Shown piece after piece: positions 12,656 to 24,153 of a stretch of DNA of 60,000 nucleotides. The translations under genes and the position numbers were made by a program. The notes below the pieces were generated by a model. That model saw only the letters and a program-made list of their open reading frames with translations. It ran no database searches and was not told where the DNA came from. The DNA is from Membranipora membranacea (Eukaryota; Bryozoa; Gymnolaemata; Cheilostomatida; Membraniporidae): positions 38,752,001-38,812,000 of the forward strand of contig OU612065.1 in assembly GCA_914767715.1 (NCBI GenBank). Direction: 5' to 3'. The stretch's first letter is position 1. Each line of letters opens with the position of its first letter.

Positions 12656-13830
12656 AACAAAGCCATTCACAATTTTTGGCCTTTTACAAGGCTACTCTTG
12701 ACCTTCAGCTTTGTCGGATTAACAAGATGAGATAAAAATATGTTTACAGCTGATTTTTCTGACCCTAATACTATGTATATTTTGTTATGTTATAGTTTTT
12801 ATAGCCGTGTTGTTTTAAAATAGGTGTTTCTTCTCAACATATCTCGATATTACTTAGTCATTATCCTACCGAATGTCTTTCAACAATGTAATATTCACAT
12901 TATACATAATAATTATATTTATGAATACTTTTTGGTTCTGTTCCTTTTGGACCTTTTGAATGAATGCGACCTTGTAGCACTAAATGTTGTCAAATGTTGT
13001 TTTATAGTTAAATGTCATTAGCAATTTTCATTGCAATAATACTGTACAAACAAATTTAAGACATAAATGTTCTGTCAAGGAGTTACCCCTTGGTTCTATT
13101 GGTCTACAAAAAAATAATAATAAGTTCTGTAGATGATTTGACATCACTGTTTTATTGTTAACCTCAGTGACTAGTTAGTTTATTGTGAAATGCCCATTCC
13201 CATGAGGATTTACTACAGTGTGATAGACATTTTTGAAAATTCTGAATTTTCTACGGAGAACTTGCACTTCAATATCCGGTAAACGAAACAATCAATGACA
13301 AGCGAGTGCTGACATAATTACTATCAGTTGATACTTTAACAACCTCATTTTACTTTTGGAATGCTGCAAAATTTCACTTGAAGCAGTTTGAGCTCCCACT
13401 GCTTGCGAACGCAACGATGCAAAGATAACCAACCTGAAATGATTGGTGCACATGCACAAGCCGCAAAGTGGTTTGAGCTTTCACTCATGGTAGCATAGAA
13501 AAAGCGAAACGTAGTGGATAGTAGTAGGACAATGTGCAGTGGAACATAAATTGGTTTAGATGGACTTGTACTCCTTAACTTAACCAGGGAGTTTACAAAC
13601 GCTGCGTTCCATGGTGTTGGGACAAAACTCCTTGATACTATTGACAAATTTCAAGTTGTTTTCCTTTTTCTAAGGAGGGGACAACTTCTATATATGGAAT
13701 TTTCATAACTGTTATCTGCATCAAAATCTACATTACAACACTGCTGATAAGGACTTCCGGTGGAAACTGGAGAAAAGAAAAATTTGATTGAAAGTTCATT
13801 CAATATTTACTAATCATTTCTAGTAAAAAA
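12656..13830. other. FPPS 3' flank and RAB5IF upstream region
   Basis: The AT-rich 3' UTR and spacer of FPPS come first, then the 5' flank of RAB5IF. A 100-codon open frame on the minus strand (13345-13647) has no recognisable similarity and is not called. The ETS-like site ACTTCCGG at 13753-13760 is annotated separately. Confidence 0.5.
13753..13760 (-). promoter_or_regulatory. ETS-family core motif upstream of RAB5IF
   Basis: ACTTCCGG (CCGGAAGT on minus) lies 70 bp before the RAB5IF start codon. CCGGAAGT is a common core-promoter element of broadly expressed animal genes. A second copy lies upstream of ENSA. Confidence 0.35.
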
Positions 13831-16516
13831 ATGGCTTCTAAGAAGCCCAACGGTCCTGCTGAGGTAAAATCAGACGAACCAGCACTTATCATAAAGATAC
13901 TAACATCAGAATACTCATGGAAGGATAAGGTAAGGTATACCAAGGTGGACTCCTTGGGCATACACTCACTGCACTCATTCATTCATCATCATAGTTAAGT
14001 TAGTAGGCACTCTGAAGTGAGTATCAGTATGGACTTCTCATCATGATGATCATTCATATCACCAAGCAGTAACAGTTATTTAGTAGATAGTTGCTACTCT
14101 ACTGTTGAGGCAGCAGTTTATGCAAGACCAATAGTCATGTGCCCTAGGCTAGGCCCTAGGCCTATTGGCCAATGCCATTGGCCTTTGGGGCACTCAAGAA
14201 AGTACACAAGTAACAAAGTAACTCACTGAAGTATTCTTTCTGTCAATTTGAATTTCAACAACGAGTATAAACTGTCCTACTTACTACCTAGGGACGCAGT
14301 CTAACCACAGACAGCAGGTCACTGACAGTTGATTTGACGAGTTGCAGCCTTGTCTGTGTGTGGTTTGTGTCTGTTGTGGTGAAGATGTGAAGCTGCGCAT
14401 GAACCAAGTTATTGCGGCTGCGCAGCTTCTGTACCCGCCAATTGCGTTGCTCAGATGAGTCACTTCTCTCTCATTGGTCAGAATAAATATTCTCATCTGA
14501 CTCATCTGAGCAACGCAATTGGCGGGTAAAAAGCTGCGCAGCCGCTATAACTTGGTTCATGCGCATCTTCACCACAACAAACACAAACCACACACACACA
14601 AGGCTGCAACTCATCAAATCAACTGTCAGTGACCTGCTGTCTGTGGTCTAACATATCCTAAGCTAATCACTCTTTATTCATGATTCTGTGATTAGGATCA
14701 TATTTGTGACTGAAGTGTGAGAGTATTACCTTGCTTATTGATTGACTCTACCATTGGACCAATGATTGGAAGATTAATATGGAATTAATGATTTTTGGTT
14801 ATTATTGATAAACCCACATCATCATTGTTGAAAGACTGAAGAAGATGGCTTATTACAACAAAATTTATATTCTATTTGCTGCTTCAGTTGAGGCCTATAT
14901 GCTGCATAGGCTGAACAAATGATTTACTCTGTTATATTTGAGGGGTGGTAACAGAAAGACACAGACTTGATCTAAAAGACCATCCACTTTGGTTTTTATG
15001 AACAATTGCCCTGAATATAATGTTGATAACATATAGTAGACTAGAGTTATTCTTGGATGACATACTTTGGCCTAATCAGACCATAATGACCAGAAAGACA
15101 CATTTTTCCTAAAAAACTGTCTTCTTGTTGGAAGCCTGAGTCAAAGTCTGCTCACTAGACCTACGCCAAATGTAGCGTAATCCTTGGCCCAACAATCAGT
15201 CACTATCTCCTAATTTGAATTATATTAATCAATCACATTATCTGCTTCCAGTAACAAAATAATAATACCAAATATTCCATATTCCATAGGTTTCATCATT
15301 CTAATATCAACATATAGAATATATATATCAGTAGTGTGAACCAGCAAAATGTGTGATAGGAATAGTCTCATCTTTTCAAATCCATTATCCATTGTCGACA
15401 ATATTCATAAATTATGTCGACCATGTTTGTAAAGCTATTCACCAACTCACCATTCTTGCTCACTAGAAATATCAGCCTGGAATAATATCCCTTACATTGA
15501 TAAAACATCTGTTCATTTACAGGATGATTTCCTTGACGCTATATATTGGATCAGACAAGTCATGAGTTTAGTGATGGGGATCCTGTGGGGAATTCTATTA
15601 TTTCAAGGTTTCGTTGGGATCACATCGTAAGTACCTATACATATATTGCTAAACAGCAATCCAGTTCAACATGGTCAAATAAAGTGACCTTACTCTGTTG
15701 AATTATGCTTTCATTTTGATTATAATGACAATTGATAATAATTTAGATCCCCATCGTGATTGGAAGTAATTAGTTTCATTATTGGCATCGTTGAGGATTC
15801 TATCAAGACATGCTTGGTCCAGTTTTGTAATTCCCACACTCTTCATGTGAACTGTTGCTTCTTTTATAGGTTTATGCTCACTAACTGTTTGATAACCTAT
15901 TTATATACAACAAGTTTTCAAAATGTTGACGACGAAGAGTACGGTGGAATGACCGAAATATTAAAAGAGGGCATGATGAGCGCATTTGCTACTTTTATGG
16001 TATGTAGTTGTGACCTTTCCCTTGCACTCTATCTCAGTTTAAGAGAGGGGCAATCATGTGAAATCTTCTCGACAGCTCCCTTGAGTTATCAACTAAGGAT
16101 GACTAAAAGATCATCTGTATAAGACAAGTGTGTATGTGGTGTGGTGTACTCAAATTTAAAAAGAGTTTGACCTAATCAGAAACCATGTAAAGCTAAGCAG
16201 TGCTTTAGTTGGAAATTTTCCTCACATGACTTAATAAAAGGCAATCTGTTTATAACTTGCCTCCACAAGAATGTCTTTTTGATGTTGAACCGTTTAAATA
16301 ATATCTCTAAATGGGATGTTATTTATTGTCTACTTTGACTGTTACAACAGTATACACCGTGATAAATTATTGCCATTCTGCTTCTGAATATTAAATAATT
16401 TGATATGTTCTTTGGAAATGGGACCAAAACATTTTGATGTCGATGACTGTGTTTTGTAGGTGTCATGGATCATTGTATATTCAGCAAAAGTGGAGAGTAT
16501 GGGAATACCGATATGA
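13831..16516 (+). CDS. RAB5IF: RAB5IF / OPTI homologue (C20orf24 family)
   Basis: This small ER membrane protein partners the TMCO1 insertase in the multipass translocon (GEL complex). It has also been described as a respirasome assembly factor, RCAF1. Exons 13831-13929, 15523-15626, 15870-15999 and 16460-16516 give 129 residues (human about 137) with phases 0, 2, 0. The family signatures are visible: a soluble N-terminus ending SEYSWKDKDDFLD, then AIYWIRQVMSLVMGILWGI (first membrane segment), a second membrane segment LTNCLITYLYTTSF, the acidic VDDEEYGGMTEILKEGMM signature, and a third segment ending VSWIIVYSAKVE. The acceptor TTTCTAG ends 7 nt before the ATG, with a TACTAAT branch-point-like sequence in front. 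Intron 1 carries a large fold-back element. Confidence 0.93.
14305..14646. mobile_element. Fold-back element with ~150-bp arms in RAB5IF intron 1
   Basis: This is a near-perfect hairpin of about 340 bp. The left arm is about 14305-14461 and the right arm about 14496-14646, with an unpaired loop of about 35 bp. Outer ends read CCACAGACAGC and its complement; inner ends read CAGATGAGTCA and its complement. The arms differ by scattered substitutions and a few indels. There is no coding capacity. It is probably a fold-back MITE. Confidence 0.8.
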
Positions 16517-16929
16517 CCTTAGATGGTACAGATTTTAGGCAGTATGGCGTACCATGATATACTGGTACAAAATATCACAGCAAGAAGACCAGACCTAGCG
16601 AAGAACTTGTGTATTGCACGCTTAAGAATCAAACATTTTAGTTACTTGTATTTCTATTTAGCTTTTCAACCCTTTTAATAAATGCGACTGCAACCACTTA
16701 TTACACCAATCAACTTATTGTTGTTTTGATACTGATTTCCATTACCTATGTATCCAGGTACATCATATTGAATGCTCTGATATAAAGTGGGATGCCTCAA
16801 GGTAATAAGAGGAAACATGACATCATAGATTGGGCAGGTCATCCTTACACAGCCACCCATCAACTGATTGAACTAGTTGTCCAGTACTGAAGGAGTTACA
16901 CTGCTTTTGTGCAGGCACCCATCTGTCTG
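16517..16929. other. RAB5IF 3' flank
   Basis: Non-coding spacer between the RAB5IF stop codon and the left edge of the duplicated receptor unit. No gene or element was recognised. Confidence 0.5.
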
Positions 16930-17324
16930 TCGATTCAAAATGATGAACTAGATACATCCAATGTCTATTTTGAGATCTGGCCTTACTGCCAACCTGATTC
17001 ATTATGTGAGTAAGTTGTTGCTACTGAAGGTTATTTGTATCGGTCCGCTGCTATGGTAATTTGAATATTCATCTGTCTGCGCTGATAATAACATCTTGGA
17101 ATAATGAAATAGTAATATTATGTCAGCGGAAATCAGTAAGGGTCTTCAACACTGAGATGGTACTGCAAACTGTTTTTTGCAGTTAATTACTTAAAAGTAA
17201 CATTACTGATAGTGGGGATAGCAGCAACCAGTTTTTTAGTCAAGCTGCCTAGTCTTCATACACAATAACTTATTCTATCTCACTGTAACAACATATACTT
17301 GGATAGCTACCTTCTGGTTAGAAG

Positions 17325-19835
17325 ATGGAAAAGAATATGGATGCATTGTTTAGTGTTTATGTTCTCTTACTGCAAGGTGAGAAAAATTAATTGTTCCTAT
17401 AAATATCACTTAGTTCTAGCTATGTATATTTCAAAGATGTGCATATGGGTTTGCACACAGATCTAAGGTTACATGAAGTAAATTGGTGTTAAGTGAGTGT
17501 TGTGTAGGTCAATTATCGCTTCTCATTAGGTAGTTTCTTGACAGCATACAACTGGATCACTTCTACCTTGCCAGCAGCTGTAATCCATCCAATGAGCTCT
17601 ACGTTAATACATCTGAAGAGCTTACAATCACAGCAGAGTCCTCACCAGCCAATCTGAGGGAGCCATGTGACTAAACGCTGAGGATACCTGATAAAACTTT
17701 AGACGGGATGTTCTTTGAATTAGTAGCTCCTCCGGCATGTGGTAACCAGATTAAAATAACAGGCTACTGTGGATTCCCCAGGAAATGTCAGCAGGTAAAT
17801 CAATATATTCAATCCTTGGTATAATATCAAAGATGACACTATTCTAAGTGCACAAACCCAAAATGGATGAGTTTTTAGTGACCAATTAGACTAGGTTGAC
17901 AAAGTATCATACTAACATGTTTTTTTTCAAATAGAACAAAATACAGATTAACTTTTTACTTGCTTCGTTAAAAGGTTGTGTTGGATTGTAAACAAGACAA
18001 TGGTAGGTACTACAGTATCTTGGATGGCTGTTCGCCTGGTGAAAGTTACATACAACGCTCTAAATCTCTCAGCAGATGATCACTTGGTGCTGAAGGTGTC
18101 ATCAATCTATTATCTACGTAAGTTTCTATTGGCTTCATGTTAAAAAAGGCCTTACTACATAAGCTTACTTTGTAAAATTTAAGAGCCTTTATTCATTTTT
18201 ATTTCTCAGTACTTCACTCATTTTGTGATTTCAACTGGTACAGCCTAATGACTAGTAAGAATCTCTACTCGATTATTTTAGACGTGCATATTTTTATTTT
18301 ACTTTGCGTGATCGGTATACCCATCTGCATTTGTCTGCAGTGTGGATAAAGCGGAAATCAGGTTTGCTGTATGCTTGATAAGAAGAATAGGAGACCGAAT
18401 AGATAAGGAGATACCAAAGAGTCAAGCAGCATACAGGACAGGAAGAGGCACAACGGGGCAGCTACTTACGATCAAACTGCTGGCGGAGAAAGCAGCTAGG
18501 ACACCAAATTACCAAACAACAATACTCCTAATGGACATGAGCAAGGCATTTGATAGAGTAGAGAGAAACACGATACTTCAAGATCTGAAGAAAATATTGG
18601 AGGAAGACGAACTACACCTAGTAAAGATACTCATCAAAGATGTCAAGCTGGCTGTCAAAATAGACAACCAAATCGGAGATGAGTTCAAAACAAACATAGG
18701 AGTACCGCAAGGTGACTGCCTATCCCCAATCATTTTTACTCTCTACTTAGCTAAAGCCATGGACCATGAAAGGAATGATGACGACGAACAGGAAAATCAC
18801 AAAGAACTAGCACCCCACATGAGAGATCATTGCTACAGCAAACAAGTAAGAACAGGATCGATCATACCACTACAGTATGCAGATGATATATGCTGGGTTG
18901 GAACAAACTGTGAACACAGCATCAGCAACGTGAAAGCCGAGATCAAACACAGATTGCTCCAAAGAAACCTTTTAATAAATGAAGAAAAAACAGAAGAATA
19001 CAATGTCAGAAAAGATGGAGAACAAGCATGGAGGAAGTGCAAATATCTAGGGACGATGCTTGGTACGAGTGAAGACATTATCAGAAGGAAGATTCTAGCC
19101 AACAACACGCAGAAGAAAATACACTACATATCAACTGACAGAAGACTAAACACAGACATCAAAACCAGAGCTTTCAATGCATATATATCCAGCGTATTTC
19201 TCTATAACAGTGAAACATGGACGCTGACCAAAGGAATGGCTGATTCAATAGATAGCTACCATTGGAGAGCCATGTGAAACGCGCTGAATGTGAGATGGCC
19301 TGAGAAGATGACTTCTGCGAGGGTGTATGAGATAACTGGAGCAAAGCCATGGAGTGAAACAATAGCTCAGAGACGTCTGCGAATACTGGGACATGTCATG
19401 AGACTGCCAGAAGATACCCCCATCCGCCAAGCCCTAGATGAGTATGAACAACCCTCAAAAATGCCCAGAGGAGCACGTCAGAGTACATCGGGCAAAAAAT
19501 AAAAAATGATCTATGCAAAATTAATGTTGACAGGAAGGTACTGACTGAGGTTACACAGGACAGGAACAAGTGGAGATCTCTTATTGGCTCAATGTATGCT
19601 GGCTGAAAGACGGAAGTCTACCAGACGAAACCGTTCCAGATGATGAGATGATTAATTTCCTACCTTACCACATGTAAATGCTGTTTGTTACGTTGACATT
19701 GATATATCTGTCTTTGTTCTCAACTTTGACTTTGTAGAACAACCAGCAGTAGTATACCAACAGCCACAGTATGCTGGATTTCCAATGCAACCACCACCAC
19801 CCTATTATGGACAGCCAGTACATTATGGACCATAG
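17325..19835 (+). pseudogene. CUB-like type-I membrane receptor, copy 1, broken
   Basis: Copy 1 is homologous throughout to the intact gene at 21335-22747. Equivalent exons are: start and signal 17325-17376; ectodomain about 17530-17795; ectodomain second part about 17970-18120; remnant of the transmembrane exon about 18300-18347; tail exon 19738-19835 (still ending TATGGACCATAG). Lesions are several. There is a net 2-base insertion just after the AACTGG near 17550, and a TAA replacing TTA in the GAC-TTA-ACG context near 17675. More indels lie near 18003. About 90 bp coding for most of the membrane helix is deleted at the intron/exon 4 boundary, between two TTTTAC-like sequences. Finally a non-LTR retrotransposon replaces the end of exon 4. 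The copy cannot encode the receptor. Confidence 0.85.
18348..19655 (+). mobile_element. 5'-truncated non-LTR retrotransposon (RT ORF2 3' part)
   Basis: The element encodes the palm and thumb of a LINE reverse transcriptase. Motif A is LLMDMSKAFDRVERN, motif B GVPQGDCLSPIIFTLYLAKAM and motif C YADDICWVG. These are followed by NSETWTLTKG and the C-terminal RRLRILGHVMRLPED module typical of RTE/CR1-like elements. The frame starting at 18342 stops at 19275-19277 within HWRAM; translation continues in the shifted frames at 19290-19502 and then to about 19607, ending DRNKWRSLIGSMYAG. There is no endonuclease domain, and the premature stop and frameshift mark it as inactive. It sits inside the receptor pseudogene. 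The junction with host sequence is sharp on the left (after TGTGGA at 18347); on the right it is set only to about 19.63-19.66 kb. Confidence 0.88.
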
Positions 19836-21334
19836 TCTAGGTACAGATTAGACCTGCCAAACATTAATATGAATGTGGATCCCTTGGTTTAGTGGATGCC
19901 CCAGGCTGACTAGTTTATTTTTTAACATGGAATGAAAAGCTGATCGATTGATCAAGTTCTACATACCCTTTCCCTCTTTCTAATTTGATTATACACATGA
20001 ACATTATTTTGTTAATGCTTTATCAAAATTTTAAAGCCAGCAAGTTGTTTTATTTTCATATGACAAAAATTTATTGACACATTAATGGATGTGTAAAAAT
20101 CAAAATAGCTCTACTGATCAATATTGATTTAATGACATTTCACCATGATCCAGACATCCCACACTTAATCACCTAGTAAGGGTATCCTCGCTCTGTGATA
20201 TATTATTATTAATATTCTATTATGTTCATTATTATCTTTCAACCATTCTCTGTTAGTAAGATATTTCAGAAATACATATTACCTGTTCATATTTCGCTCT
20301 TAAGCGATAGAATATGCCAATCATACCTTTAAAATTAATTGTATTCAACAATTAACTCCATGACCTTCTTTATATTATATAATGTTATGTCATGAATGTA
20401 TAATCGCAGTTGCTGAGATTCTGTTGAAGTGCGCTTGCCGCTTGACAATTTGTTATGATTGTGGAAACGAGATCAGTTACATAATGAATAACAGTAAATA
20501 ACTGTGGTAGGGCAAGTCTGTTGAAGTAAATAGTTGTGTCTTTCCTTAAAGCCATATATCTACGTACCAGAACCGAATTGGGGATGCTATGATAAGATAT
20601 AGATGGTCTTTTCCTTCTCTGGGTTTTCACCCTAATCTTTACTGCCTCAGTTGTCTTTCCTTCAGCATTGAGGAGGCAACCCTACATAAATCACTAATGC
20701 AAAATCACATTATTTTCCTACATACTAGAGTAGCCACTAACCTAGGAGATCCGTCTGCTCATTGGTTTGACCTACATGAAATGAATATAATGAAAATATT
20801 TCCATTTACTTGCCCCTAAGAATATCGTAATATAGGTAAATGACGTACACTCAAGAACTCTTTTGTTTATACATGAATTTTCAAAACTATACTGTGTATA
20901 GTGCAGTGTATAAAATGAGCAACGCAGACATCGAGCAGGCATCCTCTAATGGATTTGAGTTGATAATCTGGATATACCCAATGTCTATTTTTAGATCTTG
21001 CCTAACTGCCAACCTGTTTCATTATGTGAGTAAGCTGTTGCTACTGAACGTTATTTGTGTCTTGCTGCTGCTATGGTAATTTGGAATGTTCCTCCATATT
21101 TATCCGTTTGGGCTGATAATAGCAAGAATGATGTCAGCATAAATGAGTAATGAGTGAACTGTTTCTAGCAGTAAATTAATTAGAAGTAACATTGCTGATA
21201 GTGGGGATAGCAGTAGCATAGTTTTTTCAATCAAGCTGCCTAGTCTCCGTACAAAAATATCTACTTCCGTCTGTAACATTAACATTGATAGCTGCCATTG
21301 TGCATAGAATACGGAAAATTATTCGAAGAAGAAC
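19836..21334. other. Spacer between receptor copies 1 and 2
   Basis: The 3' flank of the pseudogene (to about 20.9 kb) and the 5' flank of copy 2 are both parts of the tandem duplication. No independent gene was recognised; several 60-140 codon open frames here are not conserved between the two units. Confidence 0.5.
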
Positions 21335-22747
21335 ATGAATTCATGGTATCAGGTCTATGTTCTATTACTGCAAGGTGAGAAAAAGAAAATGTCTTTACAA
21401 TATACATGACTTAGTATTAGCTGCATTTGCATGTCGATGTAATTTATATTTGGAGATGTGCCTATGTGTTGGCACGCATATATTAGGCTACATACCGTAA
21501 CAGAACAGGAAAATGGGTGTTCAGTGTTGAGTGTTTGCATTGTCAATTGTTTTTCATTAGGTAGTTTCCTGACAGCATACAACTGGAATTTCTACCTGGG
21601 CAGCAGCTGTAATCCATCCAATGAGCTCCACATTAATGCGTCTGAAGAGCTGGCAATCACTGCGGAATCCTTACCAGCCAATCTGAGTGAGTCATGTGAC
21701 TTAACGCTGAGAATACCCGACAAAACAGCAGACGGGATATTCCTGGAATTAGCGGCCCCTCCAGCGTGTGGTAACCAGATGGAAATAACAGGCTACTGTA
21801 AATTCTCCAAGAAATGTCAGCAGGTAACTCAACCCTTGGGATCATATCTTATCAAAGGTGGCACCTATCTTAGCTGAGCGCTTGGTCTGAGAATTGACAA
21901 TTAAAATCTGTTTTAACTCACTTTGCTGTTGATTGTAGAGCCTCAGACAAGCATCCTTTTTTTAAATAGAAGAAAGGACAAATATAGAAATGTTTTTTAT
22001 TTGCTTCATTGAAAGGTCGTGTTGGGTTGTGAACAGGAAAATGGTACTACAATATTCTCTTGGATGACTGTCCGCCTGGCGAAAGTAACATACAACGCTC
22101 TAAATCTCTCAGCAGATGATCACTTGGTGCTCAAGGTGTCATCAATCTATTCTCTACGTAAGTTTCTCCTGGTTCACTGTTAAAAAAGCCCTTTCTACAG
22201 GTACATGAGCTTACTGTGAAACATTTTAGAACCTTTATTCATTTTGATTTTCTCAGTACTACACTCATTTTGTGATTTCAACTGGTTACTGCCTTATGCA
22301 TTTAACACAATCATGTCCAGTACGAATCATTTAGCAGTGCATATTTTTATTTTACAGCAACTCCACAAAGAAGTGTTGTTGGAACGATTGCTAAATGGGT
22401 TATTGGTGTCATAGTAGTTGGCGTCTTGCTGTTTTTACTCTGCGTGATCGGCATACCTATATGCATTTGTCTCAAGTGTGGAAAAGGCAGCTCCCACCGG
22501 CAAGCAGGTTTGATGATTATAAATCCTCACAATTTTGCAGATGACTACTTTCCTACCTTACCACATGTAAATGCTGTTTGCTATGTTGCCTTCGTTATAA
22601 CTGCCTTTCAGCAGCATTCAATAACTTGTTTTTAACTTTGACTTTGTAGAACAGCCAGCAGTAGCATACCAACAACCTCAGTATGCTGGTTATCCAATGC
22701 AACCACCACCACCCTATTATGGTCAGCCAGTGTATTATGGACCATAG
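21335..22747 (+). CDS. CUB-like type-I membrane protein with Pro/Tyr-rich tail, copy 2
   Basis: I do not recognise a named family. Exons 21335-21374, 21561-21823, 22016-22157, 22358-22507 and 22650-22747 give 230 residues with intron phases 1, 0, 1, 1. Residues 1 to about 20 form a signal peptide. The ectodomain (about 21-150) has four N-glycosylation sequons and cysteines spaced C-x28-C-x23-C, and the second C is followed by DLTLRI as in a CUB-type beta-sandwich. One membrane helix lies at about 163-183 (WVIGVIVVGVLLFLLCVIGI), followed by a cysteine-rich juxtamembrane segment ICICLKCGKG, probably palmitoylated. The cytoplasmic tail is rich in Pro, Tyr and Gln and holds a PPPY motif in MQPPPPYYGQ, a possible WW-domain ligand. 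The intact neighbour at 24154-26343 has the same plan. The likely role is a cell-surface receptor or adhesion molecule, which is inference only. Confidence 0.8.
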
Positions 22748-24153
22748 ACTTGGTACAGATTAGACCTGCCAACTATTGATATGAATGTGGTTTAGTGGAT
22801 GTTCTGGGACGGTCTAGTTTATTTTTAGAATGGAATGAAAAATTGATTGATTGAACAAATTATGCATACCCTTTCCTATTTACTAATTTGATTAAACACA
22901 TGAACATCATATTGTTAAAGCTTTATGAAAAGTGTTAAAGCCAAAAAATTGTTTTTTTTATAACAAAATTTTATGGAGAACTAAAGAAATGTGTAAAGGT
23001 CAAAATAACTTTACTGATCGATATTGATCTGACGATTCTGAGATTTCACCATATGGCATATATATACCATGTAATCACATAGTATGGGTATCCTCGCTCT
23101 GTGATCTAATGATAGTACTTTTTCATGATATTCTTTCATTCAAAAATACATAATACTTTTCTCTTAGCCATGTAATATGCCAATGTCTTTAAAATAAATT
23201 GCATTCAATAATTAACTCTGTGAAATTTTTTATACCAACATATGTTTTGTCATAAATATGCAATCACAATTGCTGAGTTTCTGTTGTAATGGTTTGGAAA
23301 TAAGTTAAGATAATGGAAACGAAATCAGGTGAAATAGTGAGTAGCAATAGAATGACTGAGGTAGGGGCTAGCGCGTTGGAGTGAATAGTTGTGTCTCCAC
23401 CTAGCTGTATCTCTATGAGCAAAATATAATGCTGCTGTGGTAGGCAAGGAGAAGGAGTTTGAATTGTATACCGGATAGTCTTTCCATTCTCTTGGTCTCC
23501 ACCCAACTATTTACTGCTGAGTTGTCTTTTCTCCAAAACTGAGAAGACAACCCAATATAAATCACTTATATAAAGTCACATCATTTTTCTACATATCAGG
23601 ATATCGACCAACCAAAGAGATCCCTCTGCTCAATGGTCCGACATACATCATATAAATATGATGATGAGATTTCCGTTTCCGTGCCCCTAAGAATACCGTA
23701 ATATAAGTAAATGACGTACACTCATGGAGGCTCTTTGTTTATACATGAATTTTTAGAACTATACTGTAAATCACCAAGGAGCATGTTGCCGCTCCATCGC
23801 TTCCTTCAATACTTTAATGAGATGAGCAATGACGTAGTGAAAGTTGCAATATAGTATCAGCAGCTGAAAATCAACACTCATCAGCTATTTGTAGCATTGT
23901 TAGCAGTAACACAATTCTCTGTTGCTGTTGGTTTCCTCACATTAATTATATTATTATATCATTCTATACACTGCATTCCAGAACATCCTAGCGATCAACA
24001 ATCATGATGTTATAGAGCAGGGGAAATGTTAATTACTCTAACCTTAGCAAACATCATGACTCAGTAACTCAGACTCAGACTCAGTAAACAAAACCGCATA
24101 TATTGCTCACAGTTCAAGTCAGAATAATATAGAGAACAGTTATAGATTTAGCG
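22748..24153. other. Spacer between receptor copies 2 and 3
   Basis: The duplicated 3' flank of copy 2 runs to about 23.77 kb, followed by about 380 bp of unique sequence before the third receptor gene. No further gene was seen. Confidence 0.5.

Larger units (their letters stand above)
16930..23770. repeat. Tandem segmental duplication (two units)
   Basis: Unit 1 is about 16.93-20.90 kb and unit 2 about 20.93-23.77 kb. Both contain a receptor gene copy plus matching 5' flank (for example CATTATGTGAGTAAG near 17.0 and 21.0 kb) and matching 3' flank (GGTATCCTCGCTCTGTGAT near 20.18 and 23.09 kb; AAATGACGTACACTCA near 20.84 and 23.71 kb). Unit 1 is longer mainly because of the inserted retrotransposon of about 1.3 kb. 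Divergence in introns and flanks is visible throughout, so the duplication is not recent. Confidence 0.85.

Noticed and set aside
13345-13647. 100-codon open frame on the minus strand upstream of RAB5IF
   Set aside because: No recognisable domain, no splice context or neighbouring homologous exon, and composition like surrounding non-coding DNA.
18348-19655. Reverse transcriptase as an active element or domesticated host gene
   Set aside because: It lacks the 5' half and endonuclease, has an internal stop and a frameshift, and sits in a pseudogene.
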